From JAFEBO01 sp044221315 (GTDB taxonomy: Bacteria > Planctomycetota > Phycisphaerae > Phycisphaerales > UBA1924), in NCBI GenBank assembly GCA_044221315.1, contig JBGAPK010000005.1, positions 136,463-200,462 of the forward strand: a stretch of 64,000 bases of DNA, in the 5' to 3' direction. The notes under the pieces were generated by a model, which was given only the letters and a program-made list of their open reading frames with translations, made no database searches and was not told where the DNA came from. Both the position numbers and the translations under genes were made by a program. Below, one piece after another: positions 27,229 through 35,700 of this stretch (the first letter of the stretch is position 1; every line of letters begins with the position of its first letter).

Positions 27229-27957
27229 ATGTGTTTCACGGCTCAGTCGGGAGAAGTGGGTACGGGCACGGAGGCGCTCCCAGTGGACGCACTCGCACGC
27301 GCGGCGGTGGCTGAAATTCAGTCCGGAATGATCGTTGGGCTCGGCACGGGAATGACCGCCGCCCGCGGCATCATCGCCTTGGCCGAGAAAGTGAAGCAGG
27401 AAAAGCTCACGATCCAGTGCGTTCCCACGAGCCACGCCTCGGAAACTGTCGCACGCAGCTACCAGCTCCCCATCATCGACTTCGCGATGGTCGAAAAGGT
27501 GGACTTCATCTTCGACGGCGCCGACGAAGTGGACCCGCAGCTCCGAATGCTCAAGGGCAAGGGCGGCGCGATCGTCCGTGAACGCATCGTTGCCCACGCC
27601 TCCTCCCGCTCGATTTACATGGTCGGTCAGAACAAGCTCGTCGATCGCCTCGGCCAATCCTGCACGCTGCCGATCGCGGTAATGGCCTTCGGCCTCGCCT
27701 CCGTCCGTACCCGCCTGCGCGATCTCGGGCTCAACGGCGTCATCCGGCGCACGCTGGACGGCCAGTTCTTCCTCACCGACAACGGCCACCTCCTGATCGA
27801 CGTCTCGATCGACAACCAGGACCTCGACGAACTCGCCGCCGAGCTCGATCAGATCGCCGGCGTTGCCGACCACGGCCTCTTCCTCACCGAGTGCCATGAG
27901 CTCCTTGTCGAGACTCCCAGCGGCATCGAGAAGATGACCCGCAAGGTTCCGGCCTGA
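27229..27957 (+). CDS. rpiA: Ribose-5-phosphate isomerase A
   Basis: The 242-residue enzyme interconverts ribose 5-phosphate and ribulose 5-phosphate in the pentose phosphate pathway. GLGTGMTAARGI is the phosphate loop (usually GLGTGSTA), FDGADEVDPQL and KGKGGAIVRERIVA hold the catalytic Asp and Lys residues, and IEKMTRKVPA closes the chain. The ATG at 27229 lies 54 bp after the PfkB kinase gene on the same strand. No Shine-Dalgarno site is clear. Confidence 0.95.
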   Translation: MCFTAQSGEVGTGTEALPVDALARAAVAEIQSGMIVGLGTGMTAARGIIALAEKVKQEKLTIQCVPTSHASETVARSYQLPIIDFAMVEKVDFIFDGADEVDPQLRMLKGKGGAIVRERIVAHASSRSIYMVGQNKLVDRLGQSCTLPIAVMAFGLASVRTRLRDLGLNGVIRRTLDGQFFLTDNGHLLIDVSIDNQDLDELAAELDQIAGVADHGLFLTECHELLVETPSGIEKMTRKVPA

Positions 27958-28097
27958 CTTGGTAGCGCCCTCCCGCGCGGCGTTTCTCTCCCGTCTTCGA
28001 GCCACCCCGCAACACCCTGCCGCGGCCGCACTTCCGCGGCACGCGTTCCACTTTGTATCTTCTAGCGAGTCACCAAACCCTGCCCGGGAGCCGCACA

Positions 28098-29468
28098 ATG
28101 AAATTCGCTTCATGCCTTCTTCTCGCGATCTCGCTCGTGCTTCCGACCGCATTCGGTCGTCAGCCGATCTCGAACGACCCCGAGAAGGCCGCGCCGGCAA
28201 TCCCGCAGTCTCCCGCGGGAAAGCAACTCGCCTGGTTCCTCGATGTGCTTAACGGCAAAGCGGAACTCGGAGACCCGGCCGCGCATTTCACTGAAAAATT
28301 CCTCGCCGCCGTGCCACCCGACAAACTCGCGCAGACCTTTGCCTCCATCAAGTCCAGTGTCTTCAAGGACGGCGCGAAGCTCACCCGGATCAAGCCCGAC
28401 GCGACCGACAATTCGCTCGTCGCCGTTGTTCAGGGCGGTGATACCCCTCTCGAAGTGTCTGTCACCATCGCCGCTTCGGGCAAGATGGACGGCTTGCTCC
28501 TCAAGCCCGCGCTTCCGCCAAAGGTCGCCCTCGCGTCCTGGATGGAATTCGACGACAAGTTCGCCGCCTTCCCCGGCACGCACAACTTCGGCGTGTATTC
28601 CGTCACGATGTCCCCTGGTGGCAAGGTGACGCTCAAGCCGCTCCACGTCCTCAACCCCGATCTCTGTCTCGCCACCGGCTCGACCTTCAAGCTCTACATC
28701 CTCGGCACGCTCTCCGAGCAGATCCTCGCCGGCAAGGCAAAGTGGGATGAGAAACTCGCCATCCAGGAAAACCTAAAGAGCCTCCCCGGCGGGGTGATGC
28801 AGGACGAGCCCAACGGCAAGGAGTTCCCGATCTCGGAATTTGCCGCCAAGATGATCTCCATCAGCGACAATACCGCGACCGATCACCTCCTCACCCGCGC
28901 CGGGCGCGAGAACGTCGAGAAGTATCTCTCCGGCTTCAACTCCTGCGCCCCGCGCAGCATCCCCTTCCTCAAGACGATGGAGATGTTCCGCATCAAGCTC
29001 GCTCCGGACAGAACTCTCGCGGTGCGATACGCCGGCGCCGACGAAGCCGCACGCCGCGCTCTCCTCGCCGGCGAAGTTTCCAAGGTCGTGCCCGATCTTG
29101 CCTTCGCGGAGAAGTGGACCGTACCGATCGAAATCGACAAAGTTGAATGGTTCTCTTCGCCGCACGATCTGTGCATGGCGATGGCGAAACTCCACGAGAT
29201 GGAACTCAAGCCGGGGATGAGCGAGCTCAACCGAGTCCTCCGCATCAACGGCGGCATCCCCTTTGACAAGAAGACCTGGCCCAGCGTCGCCTACAAGGGT
29301 GGCTCTGAGCCCGGCGTCATGAACCTCACCTGGCTCATGGAACGGAGCGACGGTGCCCTCTTCGCCGTATCGATGGGCTGGAACAACCCCAAGGCCGAGG
29401 TCGATCCCAATACCATGGTCGCCCTCGCCCGGGGCATGGTGGACCTGCTCGCGAAAGAGCCCAAATAG
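28098..29468 (+). CDS. Secreted beta-lactamase-fold serine hydrolase with ORF12/LpqF-like N-domain
   Basis: The 456-residue protein starts at the ATG at 28098 with GGGAG about 8 nt upstream and has a signal peptide (FASCLLLAISLVLPTAFG). Residues about 40-145 look like the SnoaL/isomerase-like domain that precedes the hydrolase in clavulanate ORF12 and LpqF (HFTEKFLAAVPPDKLAQTF). The class A beta-lactamase fold follows: Ser195-Thr-Phe-Lys198 (GSTFK), Ser256-Asp-Asn (ISISDNTATDHLL) and Lys400-Gly-Gly (YKGGSEPG), where true beta-lactamases usually have KTG. An esterase or peptidase function is as likely as beta-lactamase activity. It is exported and stands alone. Confidence 0.85.
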   Translation: MKFASCLLLAISLVLPTAFGRQPISNDPEKAAPAIPQSPAGKQLAWFLDVLNGKAELGDPAAHFTEKFLAAVPPDKLAQTFASIKSSVFKDGAKLTRIKPDATDNSLVAVVQGGDTPLEVSVTIAASGKMDGLLLKPALPPKVALASWMEFDDKFAAFPGTHNFGVYSVTMSPGGKVTLKPLHVLNPDLCLATGSTFKLYILGTLSEQILAGKAKWDEKLAIQENLKSLPGGVMQDEPNGKEFPISEFAAKMISISDNTATDHLLTRAGRENVEKYLSGFNSCAPRSIPFLKTMEMFRIKLAPDRTLAVRYAGADEAARRALLAGEVSKVVPDLAFAEKWTVPIEIDKVEWFSSPHDLCMAMAKLHEMELKPGMSELNRVLRINGGIPFDKKTWPSVAYKGGSEPGVMNLTWLMERSDGALFAVSMGWNNPKAEVDPNTMVALARGMVDLLAKEPK

Positions 29469-29504
29469 CAGCCCGCGTTTTCTCCACTTTCATACACTCG
29501 CGTC

Positions 29505-31034
29505 ATGCTCCGCAATGCTCTCGCCGCGATCGGTCTTTCCTCGCATCCTCGCATCCTTCTCGATCCGCCCAACGATGCGGCGAACGACCCCGCTCTGTCT
29601 CTCGTCACCAGCCCGACCACCAACAAGCCGATCGCGGCCGTCCGCATCGACGACGAACGCTCCTACGAAGCGACCGTTACTCACAGCGTCGAAGCCTTTA
29701 GACGCTGGCGCCAAATCCCCGCCCCCGTCCGCGGGCAACTCGTCCGCGCCATCGGCGATGAATTCCGGAAGCACAAACAAGCACTTGGCGCCATCATCAC
29801 CGCCGAGGTCGGCAAGATCACCTCCGAAGCAGTGGGGGAAGTGCAGGAAACGATCGACATCGCCGATTTCGCAGTCGGCCTCTCTCGCCAGCTCTACGGC
29901 CTGACCATGCCGAGCGAGCGTCCGGGCCACGCCATGCGCGAGCAGTGGCTCCCCCTCGGACCGGTCGGCGTCATCTCCGCCTTCAACTTTCCCAACGCCG
30001 TCTGGGCGTGGAACGCGATGATCGCCGCCGTCTGCGGCGACACCCTTCTCTGGAAGCCCAGCCTCTTTGCGCCCCTCACCGCCATCGCCAGCAACACCAT
30101 CGCCCAGCGCGTCGCCACGTCGCTCGGCCACGAGCACATCTTTGGCCTCGTCATCGGGCGCGACGATTCCATCGGCGAGCGATTCATCGCCGACACGCGC
30201 ATCCCTCTCGTCAGTGCTACGGGTTCCTGCCGCATGGGTCGGCGCGTCGGCGAAGTCGTCGCCAAACGCCTCGGTCGCACCCTCCTCGAACTGGGCGGCA
30301 ACAACGCCGCGATCGTCCATGAAGACGCGGATCTTGACCTCGCCTCCCGGGCCATTCTCTTCGCCGCCGTCGGCACCGCGGGACAGCGCTGCACTTCGAC
30401 GCGCCGCCTCATCGTCCATGAGAAGGTCGCCGACGCCCTCGTCGCCAAACTCGCCAAGGCTTACGCGTCGGTCAAGATCGGCGACCCAGCGCAGGAAGGC
30501 ACGCTCGTGGGTCCGCTGGTGAACCAGCGTGCGGTCGAGGGCTTCGCCGCCGCGGTTGCCGCGGCAAGGAAACAAGGCGGCACGGTGGTCGTGGGGGGTG
30601 ATCGCGTTGCCGGTCTCGCCGGCAACTTCGTGCAGCCCACCATCATCCGCGCCCCGGCGAGCAACACGCTCCCGATCGCGATGGACGAGACCTTCGCGCC
30701 GATTCTTTATGTATTCACGTTCCGCGATCCCGAAGAGGCGATCGCGATGCAGAACTCCGTCGCGCAAGGACTCTCGAGCGCAATCTTCACAAAGAGCGCC
30801 GCGCTCGCCGAACGCTTCCTCTCCCCGGCCGGCACGGGATCCGACTGCGGCCTCGCGTATGTCAACATGGGAACGAGCGGCGCGGAGATCGGCGGCGCCT
30901 TCGGCGGCGAAAAAGACACCGGCCACGGGCGCGAATCCGGCTCCGATTCCTGGAAGGCCTACATGCGCCGCCAAACCTGCACCATCAACTTCTCCGGCAC
31001 GCTCGAACTCGCGCAGGGCATCCGATTTGAATAA
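29505..31034 (+). CDS. ALDH7-family aldehyde dehydrogenase (aminoadipate-semialdehyde type)
   Basis: The 509-residue NAD(P)-dependent dehydrogenase has the catalytic Cys296 in GTAGQRCTSTRRL, general base Glu262 in LLELGGNNAAI and the cofactor/oxyanion Asn161 in ISAFNFPNAVW. GGNNAAIVHEDADLDLA and the C-terminal GGEKDTGHGRESGSDSWKAY are typical of the antiquitin (ALDH7) subgroup. That subgroup oxidises 2-aminoadipate 6-semialdehyde in lysine degradation and also other aldehydes. No lysine-degradation genes are adjacent, so the substrate is inferred only from the family. It lies 36 bp after the beta-lactamase-fold gene. Confidence 0.92.
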   Translation: MLRNALAAIGLSSHPRILLDPPNDAANDPALSLVTSPTTNKPIAAVRIDDERSYEATVTHSVEAFRRWRQIPAPVRGQLVRAIGDEFRKHKQALGAIITAEVGKITSEAVGEVQETIDIADFAVGLSRQLYGLTMPSERPGHAMREQWLPLGPVGVISAFNFPNAVWAWNAMIAAVCGDTLLWKPSLFAPLTAIASNTIAQRVATSLGHEHIFGLVIGRDDSIGERFIADTRIPLVSATGSCRMGRRVGEVVAKRLGRTLLELGGNNAAIVHEDADLDLASRAILFAAVGTAGQRCTSTRRLIVHEKVADALVAKLAKAYASVKIGDPAQEGTLVGPLVNQRAVEGFAAAVAAARKQGGTVVVGGDRVAGLAGNFVQPTIIRAPASNTLPIAMDETFAPILYVFTFRDPEEAIAMQNSVAQGLSSAIFTKSAALAERFLSPAGTGSDCGLAYVNMGTSGAEIGGAFGGEKDTGHGRESGSDSWKAYMRRQTCTINFSGTLELAQGIRFE

Positions 31035-31207
31035 CCCGCTGTGTTGCGAATGCGGTCAGCAATAAGACGGACTTTGTTCTGTGCGGAATCTCCAGATCCC
31101 GGGCCATTCGCTCAATTCCGAACGAAATCCTCCCGCGCCAACCGATGCGATCTGCTACGGTTTCACTCCGCGGGAACCTCCCGCCACCAAGTTTTCTGAA
31201 GGCAACT

Positions 31208-32230
31208 ATGACCACAACCGCAAGCCGGCCCGCCCAGACTCTCGTCCGCACCCCGCAATCTGTTCCCGGCGCACCAGTGGATATCGCGATCGACCCCGAA
31301 ACGGGCGCGCCCAGCACGGTCGCACGCCGCCTCCCTCATCCCGAGGGCGTGAAGCCCTATGTGCTCCGCTGGCACGTAATCATCGCCATCGCCGCCGTTC
31401 ATCTCGCGGCCATTCCGGCCTGCTTCCCGTACTTCTTCTCCTGGTCCGGAGTCTCACTTCTCCCGATCGGTCTTTACATCTTCGGCATTCTGGGCATCAA
31501 CCTCTGCTATCACCGCCTGCTCACGCACAAAGGCTTCATCGTCCCCAAGTGGCTCGAGCGCGGCCTCGCCATGATCGCCTTGTGCAACCTCGAAGGCACC
31601 CCCGGCTCGTGGGTCTCCGCCCACCGTCGCCATCACCAGCATTCGGACGATCAGCCCGATCCGCATTCGCCGCTCGTCAACTTCCTATGGGGCCACATCC
31701 TCTGGCTGTTCGTGAACAACCCCGAGGTCGATACCCGGGAGAGCGTTGATCGCTACTGCGTCGACCTGATGCGCGACCCCGTCTACAAGTCGATGGAAGA
31801 CAACAAGGCCTGGCTGCTGCTCTATCCGCTGCACGCCGTGGTCATCATGGCCCTCGGATTCGGCCTGGGTTACTGGATGACCGGCACGACCGCCGGCGCC
31901 TGGCAGCTCTCACTCTCCTGGCTCTTCTGGGGAGTCTTCCTCCGCACCGTCATGGTCTGGCACATCACCTGGAGCGTGAACTCCGTCACGCACATGTTCG
32001 GCTATCGCAACTACGAGACCGACGAGGACAGCCGCAACAACTGGATCGTCGCCATCCTCTCCGGAGGCGAAGGCTGGCACAACAACCACCATGCCGACCA
32101 GCGTTCCGCGGCACACGGGCACAAGTGGTGGGAAATCGACCCGACCTACCTCTCGATCCTCTTCCTCCGCAAGGTTGGACTCGCCAAGGAACTCGTCCAG
32201 CCCAAGGAATGGGGCGAGCGGAAGGTCTGA
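31208..32230 (+). CDS. Membrane fatty acid (acyl-CoA delta-9 type) desaturase
   Basis: The 340-residue membrane protein has the three histidine boxes of the di-iron desaturases: HRLLTH (about 102-107), HRRHHQH (about 139-145) and HNNHH (about 291-295). Four hydrophobic helices occur in two pairs, for example HVIIAIAAVHLAAIPACF and LLLYPLHAVVIMALGFGLGYW. It should introduce a double bond into membrane fatty acids. GWHNNHHADQRSAAHGHKWWEID is the usual third-box context. The ATG at 31208 follows GAAGG by 5 nt, so the longer reading frame from 31145 is not used. It converges with the Ser/Thr kinase gene, with only 14 bp between stops. Confidence 0.93.
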   Translation: MTTTASRPAQTLVRTPQSVPGAPVDIAIDPETGAPSTVARRLPHPEGVKPYVLRWHVIIAIAAVHLAAIPACFPYFFSWSGVSLLPIGLYIFGILGINLCYHRLLTHKGFIVPKWLERGLAMIALCNLEGTPGSWVSAHRRHHQHSDDQPDPHSPLVNFLWGHILWLFVNNPEVDTRESVDRYCVDLMRDPVYKSMEDNKAWLLLYPLHAVVIMALGFGLGYWMTGTTAGAWQLSLSWLFWGVFLRTVMVWHITWSVNSVTHMFGYRNYETDEDSRNNWIVAILSGGEGWHNNHHADQRSAAHGHKWWEIDPTYLSILFLRKVGLAKELVQPKEWGERKV

Positions 32231-32244
32231 GGCATCTGCGTCGG

Positions 32245-34824
32245 CTAACGTGGGCGTCCATCGAGCTTTGCTCTTACCTCCGAAATCAAAGCGAGTGCCT
32301 CGCTGGCATCGGGGTCAATCTCCGCTTCCACAAGAGACAAGACGCTTCTCGCCGCATCCCGCTCGCTCATTTCTGCGAGGCGTGCGGCTGCCTCGATCTT
32401 GAGCGACCAATACCCCGGCGTCCGCCCAAGTACTTCGACGAGGTCCCCAATCGCCGTCGGTCCACGCTCTCCCGGCGCACGCTGCAGCGCGGAGTAGAAC
32501 GCCAGTTGAATCTCGACCTGCGGCGGTAGGGGTCTCCTGAACCTCCTTGAGGTCTGTTCCATGTCCTGAATTTGCTGCTCGAGCTCTTGGGTCCTTCCCA
32601 GTCCCCGAAGCACCTCAGCCCGGCCCGACTGAAACCTCCAGTACTCGTTCAGCAGTTCGGGCGTTGCTGTATCGCGGTCAACCAGCTCGCGAAATCCGGC
32701 GATGCACCGCTCGAGCGCTTCCAGATCTTCGGGCCGGATAAAGCGGCCCCGAACAGCGTTCCCGTCGGCCAGCGTCGTGTACGCCGCAACCTCCGCAAGA
32801 TCAACGTTTCCTGGATCCGCGGCCACCAGCGCCCCCGAAATCTCGTGGGCGCGTCGCAGCAGCGGTTCGCCCGCGGTCGTCTGCCCATCCAGGCCGAACA
32901 GGGCGACCGATTGGGCACCGAGAGCCGTCACGAGGCGAGCGGCACAATCCCGTCTTTGCGGAGATCGATCGTGCAGTTTTTCCAGCGCGTCTATCTGCCG
33001 CGCACGCGCCGCCATCGCTTCGCGAGAGCGCATCTGCATCGTCATGCAATGGGCGAGTTGTCCTTGTGCGCAGGCTACGTCCCAAAGCGCCTCGTCGGTT
33101 TCGCCGCGGATCTCCGCAGCTCGGTCGGCCAGCCGTGCCTGGTCGCGGGCCAATTCGAGAGCGCGCCGCAACTGGCCACGCCCGAGTGCGACCGCCGCCT
33201 GCCGCTCCCGGCTGTACGCAAGATTGCTGACGAATCGCGCGTTGTTCGGTTCTTCCGACACCAGCCGTTCGTCAATCTCTCGTGCCCGTTCGTAGCACTG
33301 TTCCGTCGCCGCGACATCTCCCAGCGCATTCGATTCGTCGCCCACCCGAACAAGCGCGATCGATAGCTCCGCGCACGCCGGAAGATCGCCCGGCCTCGCC
33401 CCGCAGATCCGTTCCCGGACTTCCAGCGATCGTCGCCGCAGGAGCATGGCGCCGGCATGATCACCCCGAGCGGAGTCCGCGTCTCCCAGGAGTCCGAGTG
33501 CAGCCGCGTAGTCCGATTGCAGCTCGATGTCTTCCGCGTGCGCCAGCGCCACGGGCTCAATCAGCGGCATCAGCTTCGCCAACATGTCGCGCTCTGCGTC
33601 CGAAGCTCCGATCCGATTCCGAAGCGGTTCGACGTTCGTGTGCAGGAGAAAACGCACGGCCGCCACCGCGTGCCTTTCGCTCTTCGCGGCCGATTGCCTG
33701 GACATCAAGACGAGAGCGATCGCGATGCCAAGCGCGAGCGCCGTGGCCGCGCTCAACGCGAGCAGCGCCGGACGACGCAGCGCATACCGCGAAACCAGGT
33801 AGATCACGCTCGCCGGCCGCGCCCGGATCGGAAGGTGCGAAAGAAAACAACGCAGGTCCGACGCAAGGTCGGCCACGCTCTGATACCGCCTCTCCCGGTC
33901 CTGCTCCAGCGCGGAGTTGAGGATGATGCGGAGATCCGTCGGCAGTCGTGCACCGGGCCGGCCAGTCTCTCCAGGCAGTCGTCCGAGAAGTAGTTCATGG
34001 AGAATCGCGCCGATTGAATAGACGTCCGCCCTCGTGTCCGCCGTCGCGGCGCCACCAGCACGCTGCTCGGGGCTCATGTATCCCGCCGTTCCGAGGATCT
34101 GCCCGGTCATCGTCGCACGCTCGTCCGCGTCGAGAAACCGAGCGATCCCGAAATCGATCACCTTCACGCCGTTGGGTGATTCCTCGACCAGGACGTTGCC
34201 GGGCTTGATGTCGCGATGGATCACGCCACACTGATGCGCGTGCCCGATCGCATCGCAGAGCTGAAGGATGAGCCCGATACGCTCGGCGCGCGACAGCGCC
34301 CTCTCGTCCGCGAACCGCGTGATCGGCGCTCCCTCCACCAGCTCCATCGTGAAATACGGTCGATGCGCTCCTCCCGGATCGGGGATGGTCCCCGCGTCGT
34401 AGATCCGCGCGATGTGCGGATGGCGCAGGAGCGAGAGCGCTCGCACTTCGTTGCAAAACCTCCCGAGCACGTCGTTGGACCAGGTTCCGGCGCGAAGGAG
34501 TTTGAGCGCCAGATCGCGCGCCGGCGCTTCCTGACGTACCCGGAAAACCATCGCGGCGCGGCCATCCCCCAGGGGGCCGAGCACGCGGTATTTCCCGATA
34601 TGATCGGGCGCCGTTTCCGGTTCCTGAGCAAGCCCCAGGGCCACGGCTGGATCGTCGAGCAGCGCCGGCGCCTGGCCATCCGCCGACAACAGCAGCTCCA
34701 CTTCACGCGCCACGATTTCGTCACCTCTTGCCGCCCGGCGCACCCAGTCGGAGCGCTGGCTCGCGTCTTGCCGGACCGCCGCGGCGAAGATCGTTCGGAC
34801 CGATTGCCATTGCGCCGGCGTCAT
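32245..34824 (-). CDS. Transmembrane Ser/Thr protein kinase with degraded glycine loop and helical-repeat tail
   Basis: The 859-residue protein starts with the about 70-residue helical leader often seen in planctomycete kinases (MTPAQWQSVRTIFAAAV). The kinase domain (about 78-330) has Lys108 (LALKLLR), Asp205 in HRDIKPGN, Asp224 in DFGIAR and GTAGYMSPEQRAGG. The glycine loop reads GDGRAAMVF, lacking the second and third glycines. A membrane helix lies near 350-373 (ALLALSAATALALGIAIALVLM). The tail is TPR-like helical repeat (ALGLLGDADSARGDHAGAMLLRRRSLEVRE). It follows the sigma factor gene by 68 bp on the same strand, which suggests a kinase-sigma regulatory pair. Confidence 0.9.
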   Translation of the reverse strand: MTPAQWQSVRTIFAAAVRQDASQRSDWVRRAARGDEIVAREVELLLSADGQAPALLDDPAVALGLAQEPETAPDHIGKYRVLGPLGDGRAAMVFRVRQEAPARDLALKLLRAGTWSNDVLGRFCNEVRALSLLRHPHIARIYDAGTIPDPGGAHRPYFTMELVEGAPITRFADERALSRAERIGLILQLCDAIGHAHQCGVIHRDIKPGNVLVEESPNGVKVIDFGIARFLDADERATMTGQILGTAGYMSPEQRAGGAATADTRADVYSIGAILHELLLGRLPGETGRPGARLPTDLRIILNSALEQDRERRYQSVADLASDLRCFLSHLPIRARPASVIYLVSRYALRRPALLALSAATALALGIAIALVLMSRQSAAKSERHAVAAVRFLLHTNVEPLRNRIGASDAERDMLAKLMPLIEPVALAHAEDIELQSDYAAALGLLGDADSARGDHAGAMLLRRRSLEVRERICGARPGDLPACAELSIALVRVGDESNALGDVAATEQCYERAREIDERLVSEEPNNARFVSNLAYSRERQAAVALGRGQLRRALELARDQARLADRAAEIRGETDEALWDVACAQGQLAHCMTMQMRSREAMAARARQIDALEKLHDRSPQRRDCAARLVTALGAQSVALFGLDGQTTAGEPLLRRAHEISGALVAADPGNVDLAEVAAYTTLADGNAVRGRFIRPEDLEALERCIAGFRELVDRDTATPELLNEYWRFQSGRAEVLRGLGRTQELEQQIQDMEQTSRRFRRPLPPQVEIQLAFYSALQRAPGERGPTAIGDLVEVLGRTPGYWSLKIEAAARLAEMSERDAARSVLSLVEAEIDPDASEALALISEVRAKLDGRPR

Positions 34825-34892
34825 GGTGTGCGATCACGCCTCAGGGTTGGCGATCCCTCCAATTGACTCCCCGCCCACTTCCCCCGTTGGTA

Positions 34893-35492
34893 TCAGCGTG
34901 AAATGCGCGCACGTGCCTCGGAATTGCCCAGCCAGCGCGCCAGCCACGCCCGGGCGATCCGCCAGTCCTCTTCGGCCGTCGCCAACCCGATATCCATCAC
35001 CCGTGCTGCTTCACGGACCGTCAACCCAGCGAAGAACCGCAGCCGCACCAGCTGGGCCGCACGTCCGTCCAGCGCCTCGAGGTTCTTGATGGCCTCGTCC
35101 ACAGCCAGCACGTCGATTGGGTTCGGCCCCGTTTCGGCCCGGCCCTCCATCCGCAGGGCGCCCGCCGCCCCGGGGTCCGCCACGCGCTTCACGGCCTTCT
35201 TCCGGCGCGCGTGATCGATCAGCACCCGGCGCATGCATTGCGTCGCCCGGGCAAAGAAGTCGGCCGTCGAGAGCGATCGGCTCGACGGCCCGCACACGCG
35301 AAGAAAGACCTCGTGCACCAGGGCGGTCGGCTGCAGCGTGTGCCCGGGCGCCTCTCGATCAAGGTACATCTCCGCCACCGTCCTCAGTTCCCGATAGAGA
35401 TCCGCGGGTGCGAGGTTCTCCGGCAGCATGGATACCGCCCGCGCCTTGATCTTTGGATGGACCGAATCGGAAACTCCGGTCGCGCCAAGCAT
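34893..35492 (-). CDS. TIGR02999-type ECF sigma factor
   Basis: The about 199-residue protein shows region 2 (LYRELRTVAEMYLDREAPGHTL, then QPTALVHEVFLRVCG) and ADFFARATQCMRRVLIDHARRK, the core pattern of planctomycete-type ECF sigma factors of the TIGR02999 family. Region 4 contains ALDGRAAQLVRLRFFAGLTV and the helix-turn-helix EAARVMDIGLATAEEDWRIAR. The ATG at 35492 has AGGGGG about 8 nt upstream. A second ATG at 35429 is possible and would give a protein starting MLPENLAP. Such sigma factors commonly neighbour Ser/Thr kinases, as here. Confidence 0.88.
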   Translation of the reverse strand: MLGATGVSDSVHPKIKARAVSMLPENLAPADLYRELRTVAEMYLDREAPGHTLQPTALVHEVFLRVCGPSSRSLSTADFFARATQCMRRVLIDHARRKKAVKRVADPGAAGALRMEGRAETGPNPIDVLAVDEAIKNLEALDGRAAQLVRLRFFAGLTVREAARVMDIGLATAEEDWRIARAWLARWLGNSEARARISR

Positions 35493-35700
35493 CGGGAACC
35501 CCCTTCGGACAGAGTTCGCCCAGCATACCCGGCATCGGCGACCCAGGAAAGCGGAAATTTGCAAGGCTGAGTTCGCCCCAGTGCGCTGGGGGTGGGGTGG
35601 GGACAAGAACCCCGGAAAGCGGTCGGTCGTGGGCTCGGTGACGCAAGCATGGACCGGTCGCACCGGTCGCCTGCCGACTCCACGGTCAGGAGAATCAGCG

